Below, one piece after another: positions 1-11,564 of a DNA stretch of 64,000 bases. Each line of letters opens with the position of its first letter. Position 1 is the first letter of the stretch. This DNA is from Moniliophthora roreri (Eukaryota; Basidiomycota; Agaricomycetes; Agaricales; Marasmiaceae): positions 1 to 64,000 of the forward strand of contig LATX02000189.1 in NCBI GenBank assembly GCA_001466705.2. The letters run 5' to 3'. Below the pieces are notes generated by a model. It saw only the letters and a list, made by a program, of their open reading frames with translations. It had not been told where the DNA came from and searched no databases. The position numbers were made by a program, and so were the translations under genes.

Positions 1-39
1 GGGTTATACTGTTGTATTGTAGTATCATGCTGATAATCA

Positions 40-765
40 TCAGCGAAATGGACACCTAAATATATTGGAATAAAATGAGTGAAATACATTATAATGGCCA
101 AAATACATTATAATCATTATGGTGTATTTTAATGTAATATAATTGTTGTTCCTTTATTTTAATGGATTAAAATGAAGCAAAATGGTTATAATGTATTCTG
201 GCTATTATAATGTATTTTGGCTATTATGATGTATTTCAGCCATTATAATGCATTGGCCCCACCTGGGGGTTGGGGACAAAAAAGAAATAATATTTATTTG
301 TTGCAACCCCCATGAGTCAAACCCTTGACCTCAAGGTGGATTAGTTAACAACCTTGACAGCTGTGGCACACTCAAGACCACTGTACCACAGTGCCATATG
401 CTTATTAGCACACATAGTGCAATATATCCCCTTACTCAAAAGACCTATCGCCACCCCCTTGCTGTTTCCATTGATCAAATCCCCAACCAAAAGCTTCCCT
501 TCACTTTATAGAGTCCTCTCCCTGTCCTCTGGAAGGCATAAAAATGCACCGTTTTGATTGCCTCTGTTACAATCTATTTTACTACATTATAATAACCCTG
601 TCTCATTTTATTGCATTTTAATATACTATAATAATACCATCCCATTTTATTGTATTTTAATGGATTATAATAACACCAGTCTCATTTTAATGCATTTTAA
701 TGTATTGTAATAATAGCATTGCTTGATTTTAATTTATTATAATAGACTAAAATCAGCAAAATGGG
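40..765 (-). mobile_element. TIR element with tRNA-like pol III boxes, copy 1 (one end lost)
   Basis: This is the first of three copies of one family; the others are at 55334-55577 (fragment) and 61000-61801 (complete). It lies in reverse orientation. The outer end reads CATCAGCGAAATGGACACC. Next comes an array of short palindrome-like ATTATAATG motifs, then a core of about 300 bases. The opposite inverted repeat is missing: similarity to copy 3 stops near 765, just after AAAATCAGCAAAATG. The core holds a box-A-like TGGTACAGTGG (complement of 378-388) and a box-B-like GGTTTGACTCA (complement of 313-323). No transposase is encoded, so it is a non-autonomous element. Superfamily is not established. 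Confidence 0.75.
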
Positions 766-1588
766 GGGTGAGGATGATGACAGCAGGGACAATGGACAGT
801 GGTAGTGGTTAAGAAGAAAGAAGCAGAGTTTGAAAATTTGCTGGGTGTCTGAATTTAAGGTCCACTTTGAAGGGGTCTTCACTCACATGACCACCCATTT
901 TATTTTATTCTTTCTCACCCAATAGCAACGCTGCATCACTCATGCAACCCATCGGTAGAGTGACATCATACCTTTCGGCATTTTCCGGGATTTTTGGCAT
1001 TTTCGACCTTTCTGCATGTTAAATGCCAAAATGTGAGGGACAGTCAACGTGATTTTTAACTTGGTTGGTTCACAATTCTACTCTAACTATATGAGCTTAA
1101 CACAGCTGCCAAGGAGCAGTGACTTTTGTTGGGAATGGGAGGGTAGGCGTGAAGTGAGTGGAGGGGCGAAGTAGCCGGCATTCCAGCAAAAGGACCTAGC
1201 CTTTTACCTTCGGCATTTCGGTCCAAAATGCCATGTGATGCTATCCTGCCGATGCCCCCTCGTATTCCATTGGTATGCNAACCACCTCTTTACCCGCTAT
1301 TACCAGTAAAGGGTGGTTAGGGGTGGTTAAGGGTGTTATAACCCTTTCAACCAGTCTTAACGGTCCAAGACCAGGCTTAAAGAGTTAAAGGGGGGTAATA
1401 CGAGTATAAGGAGGCCAATCTGAGTTTTAGGGAGGTCATACCAAGTATTCCTAACATTCTTTTCAGCATACAGACAGTTTAGGTAGTTGAAACAAGTTTT
1501 TCAAGAGTATGATGAGTCTTGTATAGGTATAACAACTATAGATAGCACAACAAAAGCAACAAGAAAGCAACAAAACATGGACAGTACA
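766..1588. other. Intergenic sequence, no gene recognised
   Basis: No supported coding region. Between about 970 and 1260 there are repeated GGCATTTT/AAAATGCC motifs in both orientations, which may be the ends of another short inverted-repeat element. An N at 1279 marks a contig join. G-rich TGGTTAGGGGTGG sequence follows from 1311. Confidence 0.5.
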
Positions 1589-2209
1589 CTACACCCCATT
1601 CTCAACCTCTGCATTGATCTTCTCAATTAAAGGCTTGATGATGGTCTCCCAGGCATCTGCATGAGGCAGATGGAAAATCTCTTGATACCTTTTCCCACCT
1701 TTAAAGGTATGAGTATGTGAATGAAGGTAAGAAAAAAAACTTACAGTCGGGGCAACATTTGATGACCCTTTTGTACCCGCAAGCCATCAATTCGAGGTAA
1801 ACTAGATGCTCTAGAGTTTGAGTTAGCATGTTGAAAATGAAAAATGTGAAAAAAACTCACCAACGCGATGCGAATGATTGACATTGACCCCGTCGTACCA
1901 GATGTGTGGCTTGCTCGGGCACTGTCGATCCCATTCCAACTTTCTTTCCTCTAACGGCCAGCTCGTTCTGCCAATCTTGAAAAGAAATTCCAATTCGTCA
2001 TCCTCCACAATATGAAAAGTGTAAATCTTGCTGCGTCTATCGAAGATACTCAACACTTTGATAGTGGTTACGATGAATTTGATGGCGGCCAACATCATCT
2101 ACAAGCCATTAGTCAAAAAAATGGCCAAAAAAGATAAATAACCTACCCAGGATGTTGGAGAACCAAGCATCTCGAAGATCCATTTGATAATAAACAAGAT
2201 CGAGTGCAT
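1589..2209 (-). CDS. T5orf172 / GIY-YIG-like domain protein
   Basis: Four exons read in frame on the minus strand: 2209-2147, 2098-1861, 1801-1745 and 1698-1589. The introns between them have GT..AG ends, and the codon phase is kept across every junction. The protein is about 155 residues. It carries FKIGRTSWPLEERKLEW, then a cysteine-rich CCPDCGKRYQEIF segment and a C-terminal DAWETIIKPLIEK. This order matches the T5orf172 (MUG113-like) family, a divergent GIY-YIG relative common in mushroom genomes as multi-copy genes of unclear function. The start is uncertain: upstream sequence is cut by a CACTA-like element whose end lies at 2252, so an N-terminal exon may be lost. No stops interrupt it, which is unusual in this window. 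Confidence 0.7.
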
Positions 2210-2251
2210 AGAGCAGGAGAGTCGTTGCGGTGTAAAGGAAAGGGCAGGCAA

Positions 2252-2830
2252 CACTATGTATGAGGTGTTCTTTTAATGCTATTAATACAAAGGAAATACA
2301 CTCAGAATACTGCTATATATTTGCTTCCAGACTAAATTTTCTGCCTTATAAAATAGTGAGAAAACATTTAGAAAACAAATATAAGATTTTGAATTTTATA
2401 TTAAAGGAAACATGTTAAATACAAAAGGAAAACTAAATGAAAACTATCTAAGAACTGCTTTAAAATATAGTGTTTTCATATAATTTTCCTACTATTTTCC
2501 TAGTGTTTTCTCTGACTTTCCCACAATAGAAAATGCGGAATTTTTATCTTATCTTATCAGCATTTTCTGAGGATCTTCAACTAGAGAAAATTTAATGTTT
2601 TCTTAGTATGGAAATTATTCTAATATATTGTATTATCTTTTAATTCTCAGAATTTGAAAATTCCATATCTTTTGCTGCTGAAAATTCAGTATTCTCCAGG
2701 CATATTCTTGTTGAGAGGACACAATTGAAATTTAGAATTTATATATGGTTTTATAAAAATTCTCTTTGCAAGAAGATCAAGTGTTTTCTCAATGAGAAAA
2801 CCATGTTAAAAGAACACCTTGTATGTAGTG
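2252..2830. mobile_element. CACTA-like miniature element (family C), copy 1
   Basis: Ends are inverted repeats of about 25 bases: CACTATGTATGAGGTGTTC at the left and GAACACCTTGTATGTAGTG at the right. The interior is AT-rich with no long reading frame. Related copies or fragments occur at 5380-5958, 11565-12562, 12614-13131, 53137-53873 and 54418-54639. The CACTA termini and the 3-base duplication seen at 53137 point to the CACTA/CMC superfamily. No clear target duplication is visible at this copy. Confidence 0.7.
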
Positions 2831-3299
2831 ACAAACAATACCAAATGAGCCTGTGCAGCCTCCGACAATGCATTGCATACATCCAGAGAGCACAGCAGAG
2901 TCACTCTGGGGGTCTTCTGGGTGTAGAACACGAATTTGGCATCCTTAAGGTATGTTGTGTTGGTCAGTTTACAATTGTGTAGGCTTTACTGTCTAAATGC
3001 TAATTCTGCAGGCGATCTTGCATGCTTGTGGGCACTTGTGGGCACTTATGAGCGCTTATTGTTGAGAATGATGAAAAAGTTATTTTGGATAATAAGCGCC
3101 CATATTATTGGCATTTATCATCTGAAATAACCATCTTGATGGGAAAAAAATAGTTTAGGGTCATTTTGGACCACACAAATGCCTGACAGTATATGAAGCA
3201 TTAGTATATGGCCATGCATTGAATCAATAAATACCTTACAAGTAAAGTTCTGATACAAAAAGTCAGTATACCATTGAATATAAGATAAAAAATAAACAT

Positions 3300-3810
3300 A
3301 CCAAGTGAACCACCGAGACTGTAGGCAGTATTTTGTCGGATGCCCAATTGATGATGTGGAATGTGGAGGGATTGTTGAAGGGATAATAATATGGTCTCTC
3401 TTCTACCTGGGATCATGTTACGCCCATCGCAGTTGCAAGACAATCCTCATCACCACTATCTTCCCCGGTATCGATTATTGACACATCTGTAATGTCAGCT
3501 TCCTTGATATCCAGATAAGGACATCGAGAGGGTAGCTTTATATCATAAATCTGAAAGAGGTTATGTTCATTCTTTTCAGTACGAACATAGGAGGTACTGC
3601 TGGGTGAGTTGAAGGACCTGCTATGGGCTGGTTATGCTGAAAAGAAGATCAGGAGATGTATAATACTTAGATTCTATGCTACTTACCACTACTTTATGGT
3701 GCTTTGCCATATTAAACAGACCCTGCATGCTCTGACGCCCTGCCACACATCTCTGCACATGGTTTGTTAAGGCACTGGGGCCATTATAGGTTCAGTTACA
3801 ATGAGGACAG
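3300..3810 (-). pseudogene. Zinc-finger-like pseudogene fragment, possibly a transposase N-terminus
   Basis: On the minus strand an exon encodes a C2HC-type finger, CPHC followed by about 14 residues and HVQRC, and then GLFNMAKHHKV. A GTAAGT..CAG intron follows. The next exon encodes acidic DTGEDSGDED and ERPYYYPFNNPSTFHIINW. At least two in-frame TGA codons interrupt it, one inside the finger. Finger-plus-PYYPF-like layouts occur at the start of some basidiomycete Plavaka-type (CMC) transposases, but this assignment is tentative. A second copy lies in the duplicated unit. Confidence 0.35.
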
Positions 3811-4064
3811 ACATTATTATGCATTAAAGGATCTGTTGAACATCTTCAGTACATAGTTTACCTTCACATTGATTGAATACTTACTGTAGAATTTGTGAAA
3901 TGACTGTGTGGGGTGAACGAAAGATGCGAAGGTCAGACCTGTACTAGCAGTGTATTAGCATGGGTTCTTTGATTTTTTTTTTTTTTCATATTATATGGCC
4001 AGAAAGGCCTTGGAATATCATTGAAATGATATTTTGAATATTTTAGAAATTTGTTGTAATTTTA

Positions 4065-4767
4065 ATGACTACTGTACTACAAGGGAAAAGACTTACTGTC
4101 ATCGATGGTGATGGTAGTGAGGAAAGAGAGAAGGGAATTCAAACTCCAACCCAACAGCAAATTTGGCTGCTCAAAAATTTTCCCACCCTTCTGACTCTGA
4201 TCCCAACCATCATCATCGACAGTGGCCAAGGCCATCCACTTGTCATTCCCCACATTGTAAGTATATCTTTACATTATTATTGTCCTATTAGATACAGTAG
4301 TGATAGAATACTACAATAAATGAGTTGAAATGATGTCGAAAAGACCTAAAAAAATTTTTTTTAATTCCCAATTTTTTTTTTTTAAAAAAAAAACAGACAT
4401 AGATGCTGAATGTCATATATACAGGATATAGCATGGTTCATGCTGCTTGGCAACCTGATATCGACTTTGGAGGCTTGGCTGCTGTCACTGGAAGAGAGAG
4501 TAATGCAGGAAATGTCGGATATAGATTTGGGAGCACTGTGGGAAGGAGCACGCACGCCGGAGTACGTTCAGGAAGATGGATTCAGTTTACTGGAGGCCCT
4601 CAACACATCCTTCGCACTAGAACCATCAGAAAGCTCATGCGCAAAGACTCCAGAATACATTCCACCATCCAGACTATCGACCCCATTGTCTTATACCCCC
4701 AAGACCTCAACTGATTCCTTACCATCGACTCCTCCTGCGTTAGAACCTCATTACAATAATCTAATGG
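4065..4767 (+). pseudogene. Spt5-like gene, N-terminal part only (copy in unit 1)
   Basis: This is the truncated counterpart of the gene at 7193-8946. It holds a possible first exon (4065-4253), ending at GTAAGT, and an acidic exon from about 4404 that stops at the N at 4768, where the 3.1-kb unit ends. The coding part differs from the second copy at several codons, all by transitions at inferred CpG sites. The NGN domain is absent because the sequence is cut. Confidence 0.45.
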
Positions 4768-4768
4768 N

Positions 4769-5337
4769 ATGGTCTCCCAGGCATCTGCATGAGGCAGATG
4801 GAAAATCTCTTGATACCTTTTCCCACCTTTAAAGGTATGAGTATGTGAATGAAGGTAAGAAAAAAAACTTACAGTCGGGGCAACATTTGATGACCCTTTT
4901 GTACCCGCAAGCCATCAATTCGAGGTAAACTAGATGCTCTAGAGTTTGAGTTAGCATGTTGAAAATGAAAAATGTGAAAAAAACTCACCAACGCGATGCG
5001 AATGATTGACATTGACCCCGTCGTACCAGATGTGTGGCTTGCTCGGGCACTGTCGATCCCATTCCAACTTTCTTTCCTCTAACGGCCAGCTCGTTCTGCC
5101 AATCTTGAAAAGAAATTCCAATTCGTCATCCTCCACAATATGAAAAGTGTAAATCTTGCTGCGTCTATCGAAGATACTCAACACTTTGATAGTGGTTACG
5201 ATGAATTTGATGGCGGCCAACATCATCTACAAGCCATTAGTCAAAAAAATGGCCAAAAAAGATAAATAACCTACCCAGGATGTTGGAGAACCAAGCATCT
5301 CGAAGATCCATTTGATAATAAACAAGATCGAGTGCAT
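4769..5337 (-). pseudogene. T5orf172-like gene copy missing its C-terminus
   Basis: Equivalent to 1641-2209 in the second unit. The exon with FKIGRTSWPLEERKLEW and the introns are unchanged, but the gene runs into the N at 4768 inside the last exon, just after DAWETI, so about 17 C-terminal residues and the stop are missing. This is either a scaffold artefact or a truncated gene copy. Confidence 0.65.
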
Positions 5338-5379
5338 AGAGCAGGAGAGTCGTTGCGGTGTAAAGGAAAGGGCAGGCAA

Positions 5380-5958
5380 CACTATGTATGAGGTGTTCTT
5401 TTAATGCTATTAATACAAAGGAAATACACTCAGAATACTGCTATATATTTGCTTCCAGACTAAATTTTCTGCCTTATAAAATAGTGAGAAAACATTTAGA
5501 AAACAAATATAAGATTTTGAATTTTATATTAAAGGAAACATGTTAAATACAAAAGGAAAACTAAATGAAAACTATCTAAGAACTGCTTTAAAATATAGTG
5601 TTTTCATATAATTTTCCTACTATTTTCCTAGTGTTTTCTCTGACTTTCCCACAATAGAAAATGCGGAATTTTTATCTTATCTTATCAGCATTTTCTGAGG
5701 ATCTTCAACTAGAGAAAATTTAATGTTTTCTTAGTATGGAAATTATTCTAATATATTGTATTATCTTTTAATTCTCAGAATTTGAAAATTCCATATCTTT
5801 TGCTGCTGAAAATTCAGTATTCTCCAGGCATATTCTTGTTGAGAGGACACAATTGAAATTTAGAATTTATATATGGTTTTATAAAAATTCTCTTTGCAAG
5901 AAGATCAAGTGTTTTCTCAATGAGAAAACCATGTTAAAAGAACACCTTGTATGTAGTG
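5380..5958. mobile_element. CACTA-like miniature element, copy inside unit 2
   Basis: Same element as 2252-2830, carried along in the 3.1-kb duplication and not an independent insertion. Terminal repeats are CACTATGTATGAGGTG and CACCTTGTATGTAGTG. Confidence 0.7.
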
Positions 5959-6427
5959 ACAAACAATACCAAATGAGCCTGTGCAGCCTCCGACAATGCA
6001 TTGCATACATCCAGAGAGCACAGCAGAGTCACTCTGGGGGTCTTCTGGGTGTAGAACACGAATTTGGCATCCTTAAGGTATGTTGTGTTGGTCAGTTTAC
6101 AATTGTGTAGGCTTTACTGTCTAAATGCTAATTCTGCAGGCGATCTTGCATGCTTGTGGGCACTTGTGGGCACTTATGAGCGCTTATTGTTGAGAATGAT
6201 GAAAAAGTTATTTTGGATAATAAGCGCCCATATTATTGGCATTTATCATCTGAAATAACCATCTTGATGGGAAAAAAATAGTTTAGGGTCATTTTGGACC
6301 ACACAAATGCCTGACAGTATATGAAGCATTAGTATATGGCCATGCATTGAATCAATAAATACCTTACAAGTAAAGTTCTGATACAAAAAGTCAGTATACC
6401 ATTGAATATAAGATAAAAAATAAACAT

Positions 6428-6938
6428 ACCAAGTGAACCACCGAGACTGTAGGCAGTATTTTGTCGGATGCCCAATTGATGATGTGGAATGTGGAGGGAT
6501 TGTTGAAGGGATAATAATATGGTCTCTCTTCTACCTGGGATCATGTTACGCCCATCGCAGTTGCAAGACAATCCTCATCACCACTATCTTCCCCGGTATC
6601 GATTATTGACACATCTGTAATGTCAGCTTCCTTGATATCCAGATAAGGACATCGAGAGGGTAGCTTTATATCATAAATCTGAAAGAGGTTATGTTCATTC
6701 TTTTCAGTACGAACATAGGAGGTACTGCTGGGTGAGTTGAAGGACCTGCTATGGGCTGGTTATGCTGAAAAGAAGATCAGGAGATGTATAATACTTAGAT
6801 TCTATGCTACTTACCACTACTTTATGGTGCTTTGCCATATTAAACAGACCCTGCATGCTCTGACGCCCTGCCACACATCTCTGCACATGGTTTGTTAAGG
6901 CACTGGGGCCATTATAGGTTCAGTTACAATGAGGACAG
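6428..6938 (-). pseudogene. Zinc-finger-like pseudogene, copy in unit 2
   Basis: Identical by eye to the fragment at 3300-3810, with the same in-frame TGA codons, so it was decayed before the two units separated. Confidence 0.35.
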
Positions 6939-7192
6939 ACATTATTATGCATTAAAGGATCTGTTGAACATCTTCAGTACATAGTTTACCTTCACATTGA
7001 TTGAATACTTACTGTAGAATTTGTGAAATGACTGTGTGGGGTGAACGAAAGATGCGAAGGTCAGACCTGTACTAGCAGTGTATTAGCATGGGTTCTTTGA
7101 TTTTTTTTTTTTTTCATATTATATGGCCAGAAAGGCCTTGGAATATCATTGAAATGATATTTTGAATATTTTAGAAATTTGTTGTAATTTTA

Positions 7193-8946
7193 ATGACTAC
7201 TGTACTACAAGGGAAAAGACTTACTGTCATCGATGGTGATGGTAGTGAGGAAAGAGAGAAGGGAATTCAAACTCCAACCCAACAGCAAATTTGGCTGCTC
7301 AAAAATTTTCCCACCCTTCTGACTCTGATCCCAACCATCATCATCGACAGTGGCCAAGGCCATCCACTTGTCATTCCCCACATTGTAAGTATATCTTTAC
7401 ATTATTATTGTCCTATTAGATACAGTAGTGATAGAATACTACAATAAATGAGTTGAAATGATGTCGAAAAGACCTAAAAAAATTTTTTTTTAATTCCCAA
7501 CTTTTTTTTTTAAAAAAAAAACAGACATAGATGCTGAACATCGTATATACAGGATATAGTGTGGTTCATGCTGCTTGGCAACCCAATATCGACTTTGGAG
7601 GCTTGGCTGCTGTCACTGGAAGAGAGAGTAATGCAGGAAATGTCAGATATAGATTTGGGAGTGCTGTGGGAAGGAGCACGCATGCTGGAGTACGTTCAGG
7701 AAGATGGATTCAGTTTACTGGAGGCCCTCAACACATCCTTCGCACTAGAACCATCAGAAAGCTCATGCGCAAAGACTCCAGAATACATTCCACCATCCAG
7801 ACTATCGACCCCATTGTCTTATACCCCCAAGACCTCAACTGATTCCTTACCATCGACTCCTCCTGCGTTAGAACCTCATTATGATAATCTAATGGTCATA
7901 TATGATCTACAAACAGCTCACCCTAGTGGGTATGCTCTTTGTAATGATTTGTCCTTGAACATGCTCCAATTGTTCAATACATTGTTTACAGAATATAAAC
8001 CATTATGTGAAGGGGATGATGTAGAGATGGATATTGACACGTCTATATCACATGGGGATTTCCCAGACAAAGACATTCAGATAGACCTGGCTCTAGGAGC
8101 TGTCAAAGATATTCCACAGCACGATGAGGAAGAATGTCCATTTCAAAGAGTTGAAGAGTTGGAGACAGAGCAAGAGCAGGATGAGGATCACAAAACATTG
8201 GCTGAATGTCATCGTTGGAAGGCAAAGGTAAGCACTATCATATATAGTATTGACAATATCTCAACTTTTCACGTAGGAACACGCTCAGAACATTGAGCAT
8301 TTCCTTGACCTGGAAGCTGAAGTCTCGCAAGATGAAGACAACAACAACAACAATGGAGATATGGGTATGTTATTCTATACTCTGAATTACATGTTCTGAC
8401 AAGATTAACAGACAACTTCATTGCTGATGATCATGATTTCGAGGGACAGTGGATTGATGCTGCCTACCAATCTTTGGCTATGCAGCCTATCGCCCAGAAG
8501 AACCAGGATGAGCTTCAAGAGGCAGAGAAGCTTGCCAACAGGTTCAACAAAAAGGCCAGATACCAACTGAGTGTTGAACATCCTTCAACTTCCTCTCAAA
8601 ATAGTATTGTCTCGTCATGGGTCATACATTGCAAGGTATGTATATTAATAGAATTTACCTTTACAGATCATTGATTTCTCTTTCTAGCCCAAGAAGAACC
8701 ATCTTGTCATTACCTACATCCTTGGTTGTCAGAAACAAGACCCGTCCATTCAGGCTCTCACATATCTCAGACGTCGAGGAGATGGGTACATCTACCTGGA
8801 TACCACGATGCCTAATCGATTGGGAAAGCTTCTCCGACAATGTGTTGTTGTCAAAAAGCAGCCAAGATCCCCGAACAGCATCAAAATGGTCAGGTTGGAT
8901 GCTTTCACCACTCCTGCTCCAGGAGATAACTACTCCAATCCCTGTT
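7193..8946 (+). CDS. Spt5-like protein with NGN domain (3' end cut at an N)
   Basis: Exons are, approximately, 7193-7384 (possible first exon), an acidic exon from about 7524 to 8227, then 8277-8364, 8412-8635 and 8688-8946. Introns carry GTAAGC..TAG, GTATGT..CAG and GTATGT..TAG, and the frame continues across them. The N-terminal half is acidic and rich in Asp/Glu. The C-terminal exons read SWVIHCK, then QALTYLRRRGYIYLDTTM and KLLRQCVVVKK. This resembles the NGN domain of the elongation factor Spt5 (W..C.....GYIY.E pattern). The usual KOW repeats would follow but the contig ends at 8947, after which an unrelated R1 repeat begins. Mushroom genomes often carry many divergent Spt5-like copies, probably mobile or decayed. 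The start codon is unsure. Confidence 0.55.
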
Positions 8947-8947
8947 N

Positions 8948-9331
8948 TAGAATGCCAACAAAACTCTTAGCTAGGTTGATTCTCTCTTATTGAAGTGTTC
9001 TACTTCAAAGTGTTCACCTCCAGAGGAGTATATATGGTTTTAAAATGGTTTATATCACAAACACACACAAAACACAAAGAACACAGTGCACTAAGCACAA
9101 ACACAAGAGCTACAGTCCCATACAAAGACTCAGTAGCCAATATAGTCTGACCCTACAGAGTTCAAGACTTCTTTAAGACAACTACAGCACACAGCATACT
9201 GGAAAAGGCCCTAGCACACCTCTTGCTAAGACTCTAAGTGTGTTACAACCTGATACCCAACACAGGCCACACTCCAAGTGCCCAAGGCTCCTTCTTGGTG
9301 TAAAGTGTCTCTTAGAAAAGTGCTACAACAC
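8948..9331 (+). repeat. R1 dispersed repeat, partial copy between two Ns
   Basis: Begins with TAGAATGCCAACAAAACTC and runs through the CACAAACACACACAAAACAC stretch to TAGAAAAGTGCTAC. The same order is found at 10659, 17408, 38449 and 40053. No coding capacity seen. Confidence 0.8.
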
Positions 9332-9332
9332 N

Positions 9333-10177
9333 CAGTTTGGTTCTTGACCTCATTGCCCAAGCTATCATCTCTAGGCCAGACAATGTCACAGCAACTGCAG
9401 CTTCTATTATTTGCAAGATGATGGCTTATTACTAACAGATTTTTACATTGTCCTCAACAATGCTATACTTGTCTCATCCCTCCTGTTTGAGCAACATATT
9501 CAAAACATTATGTCCTTTTTCCTAATCATCACCAAAAACCATCCCAATAGTGTACTGGGAAATAGATGGACCAATTTCCCATGACTGAATTTTGCCATGC
9601 TAAATAGCACTGAATAGCATGCTAATTTGCATTGGTGCTACAGTAGGCATTTTGATAGAGCGAAATTGAGTGAAATTGAGTGGAAATGTATGAGATACTA
9701 CATAAAGATGTTTTTTTGAAATATTCCCAATTTCACAGTTGCAATGCAGCAAATTGTAATATCTATAGACATCTTTGACCCTCTGCTTCATTTTCTGGAG
9801 CTGTGTGTGTCCCATCCACCTGTGCAGCTCCCAGTCGATCCAAATGCATTTGCCAGTCTTGCATCTTTTACACCTGATCAAACTTTCCTTGAAGAAGAAG
9901 GCATTAAAGCTGCTGTCAATTGTGAACTTGAGGTTATATGCAGCCAACGGAACAATAATGGTGTATTTGCCATTTAATCATGCAGCAAACATCTGAAGAA
10001 TCTTCCGATGATCCTAAAGACATATCTCCAACAAGTACCCCATTCTGTCCTGTTGAGGAAATGGCTAGATGACACTATTCAGTTATGTTCATTTGTGTAT
10101 AGTGTGCATGGGGCTCCAGTATGTGTTGAGATTACCTCATCATTCAAGCTGAGCTTAATTCCAACCCATTTTCACCC
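9333..10177. other. Unassigned sequence upstream of a hAT-type fragment
   Basis: A plus-strand open stretch at 9744-9977 contains SLASFTPDQTFLEEEGIKAA and could be an exon, but no family was recognised and no splice structure ties it to the finger exon downstream. The rest is AT-rich without a supported gene. Confidence 0.3.
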
Positions 10178-10551
10178 ATGCTGGATAAAGAGCAGACATC
10201 AGAGGAAGAGGCTGAAGCTCCCAAAAATTTGCAGAAGAAGCTCAAGAAGAAAGCTCATGAAAAGCCCACCAAAAAGCTTGATACTAAGAAGAGCATTGGC
10301 ATGTTGGATCAGAGATACACTGATGTTAACAAGAAGGAGGATGGGCATCATGGAGGGGCCAGGCTTCACCCATTACTTCTGCAAATTAGTCAAAAGTGCT
10401 ATAAGGCTGGAGACTCAACAAAGAAGCCAATGTTTCAATGCTTGGCCAGCAGCAGCTGTAATATAACATGGAGTGGGGAGAATTGGGAGAAGAAGCACAT
10501 CTTCAAACATGCAATAGATTGTTCCTGGCTGGAGAACTTACCCAGCAGTAA
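10178..10551 (+). pseudogene. hAT-type transposase N-terminal fragment (BED-like finger)
   Basis: A Lys/Glu-rich leader is followed by FQCLASSSCNITWSGENW and KKHIFKHAIDCSWL. The Cys-Cys...His-Cys spacing matches the finger found near the N-terminus of mushroom hAT-type transposases, used in binding element ends. The reading frame runs directly into the R1 repeat at about 10552 (TAATTTGTCTAAGATAAG), so the catalytic and dimerisation parts are gone. The frame happens to stay open a further 109 bases into R1. The family call rests on the finger alone. Confidence 0.45.
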
Positions 10552-11564
10552 TTTGTCTAAGATAAGACTAGTGGAAAACTACCCAAAAGATAACCTCCAA
10601 AAGTCTAACTCAGTTTGTTGTGCAAGTGTGGATCAATGTGATCAGAGTTACTGCACTTAGAATGCCAACAAAACTCTTAGCTAGGTTGATTCTCTCTTAT
10701 TGAAGTGTTCTACTTCAAAGTGTTCACCTCCAGAGGAGTATATATGGTTTTAAAATGTTTTATATCACAAACACACACACAAAACACAAAGAACATGGTG
10801 CACAAAGCACAACAAACACAAGAGCTACAGTCCCGTACAAAGACTCAATAGCCGATATAGTCTGACTCTACAGAGTTCAAGACTTCTTTAAGACAACTAC
10901 AGCACACAGCATACTGGAAAAGGTTCTAGACCAGTTTCTACAAAGAGTTCAGTGCAGGCACACCTCTTGCTAAGACCCTAAGTGTGTCAAAACCTAATAC
11001 CCAACACAGGCCACACTCCAAGTGCCCAAGGCTCCTTCTTGGTGTAAAGTGTCTCTTAGAAAAGTGCTACGATGCACTCAAGATGTTACTCTTGAGTCAC
11101 TCAGGACCAATCTCCAGGGCCTGTAGTGAGGAAGCAAAACTGGAATGGCACACAAATTTATACACCAAACAAACTTGTCATGTATTCACAATCAGAGGGG
11201 GCAGAGTTACTTGCATATATATGAATATCTAGCAGTCCTTATATATGGTCCAGGGAATATATCTACAGAAAATATAAATAATGTCTGATAATTCAGGAAA
11301 TGATAAATGAGTGACTGAGATACTAAAAGAGGGAATAATCAGATGTCACAGAGTCTGGCCACTAGGGTATCTGACCATATCCATGTGGGTATCTACGTCT
11401 CCAGGTGTTCTGGACTCTATAATTGGTATTTTCTCTTTTCTAAGTTGGGTATCTATGAGTGGATGGCTGTATCTGTCCTGTTTCTTTACAGCATTTCCCT
11501 TTCTAGTATCTGCACATCAGCAGTGGCCTAGATGCCAAAGTTTCCAAGGTCGGAACACACTGTT
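10552..11564 (+). repeat. R1 dispersed repeat, copy cut by a CACTA-like element
   Basis: Starts TAATTTGTCTAAGATAAGAC inside the hAT-type fragment and ends at GGAACACACTGTT, where a CACTA-like element begins at 11565. In the other R1 copies (near 18369 on the opposite strand and 40905) this point is uninterrupted, so those serve as empty sites for the insertion. Confidence 0.8.

Larger units (their letters stand above)
1641..4767. repeat. 3.1-kb duplicated unit, copy 1
   Basis: The same sequence recurs at 4769-7895 with a constant offset of 3128. The first copy ends exactly at the N at 4768. The first 2.7 kb look nearly identical between copies, while the last 370 bases differ at about nine dinucleotides. 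It may be a true tandem duplication or a scaffold join of two copies. Confidence 0.85.
4769..7895. repeat. 3.1-kb duplicated unit, copy 2
   Basis: Matches 1641-4767. Beyond 7895 the sequence continues into the rest of the Spt5-like gene, so this copy shows the natural right-hand context, while copy 1 shows the natural left-hand context before 1641. Confidence 0.85.

Noticed and set aside
2725..3130. Protein-coding ORFs of 64-85 codons in the duplicated unit
   Set aside because: They overlap the CACTA-like element end and spacer, and show no domain or splice support; identical copies only reflect the duplication.
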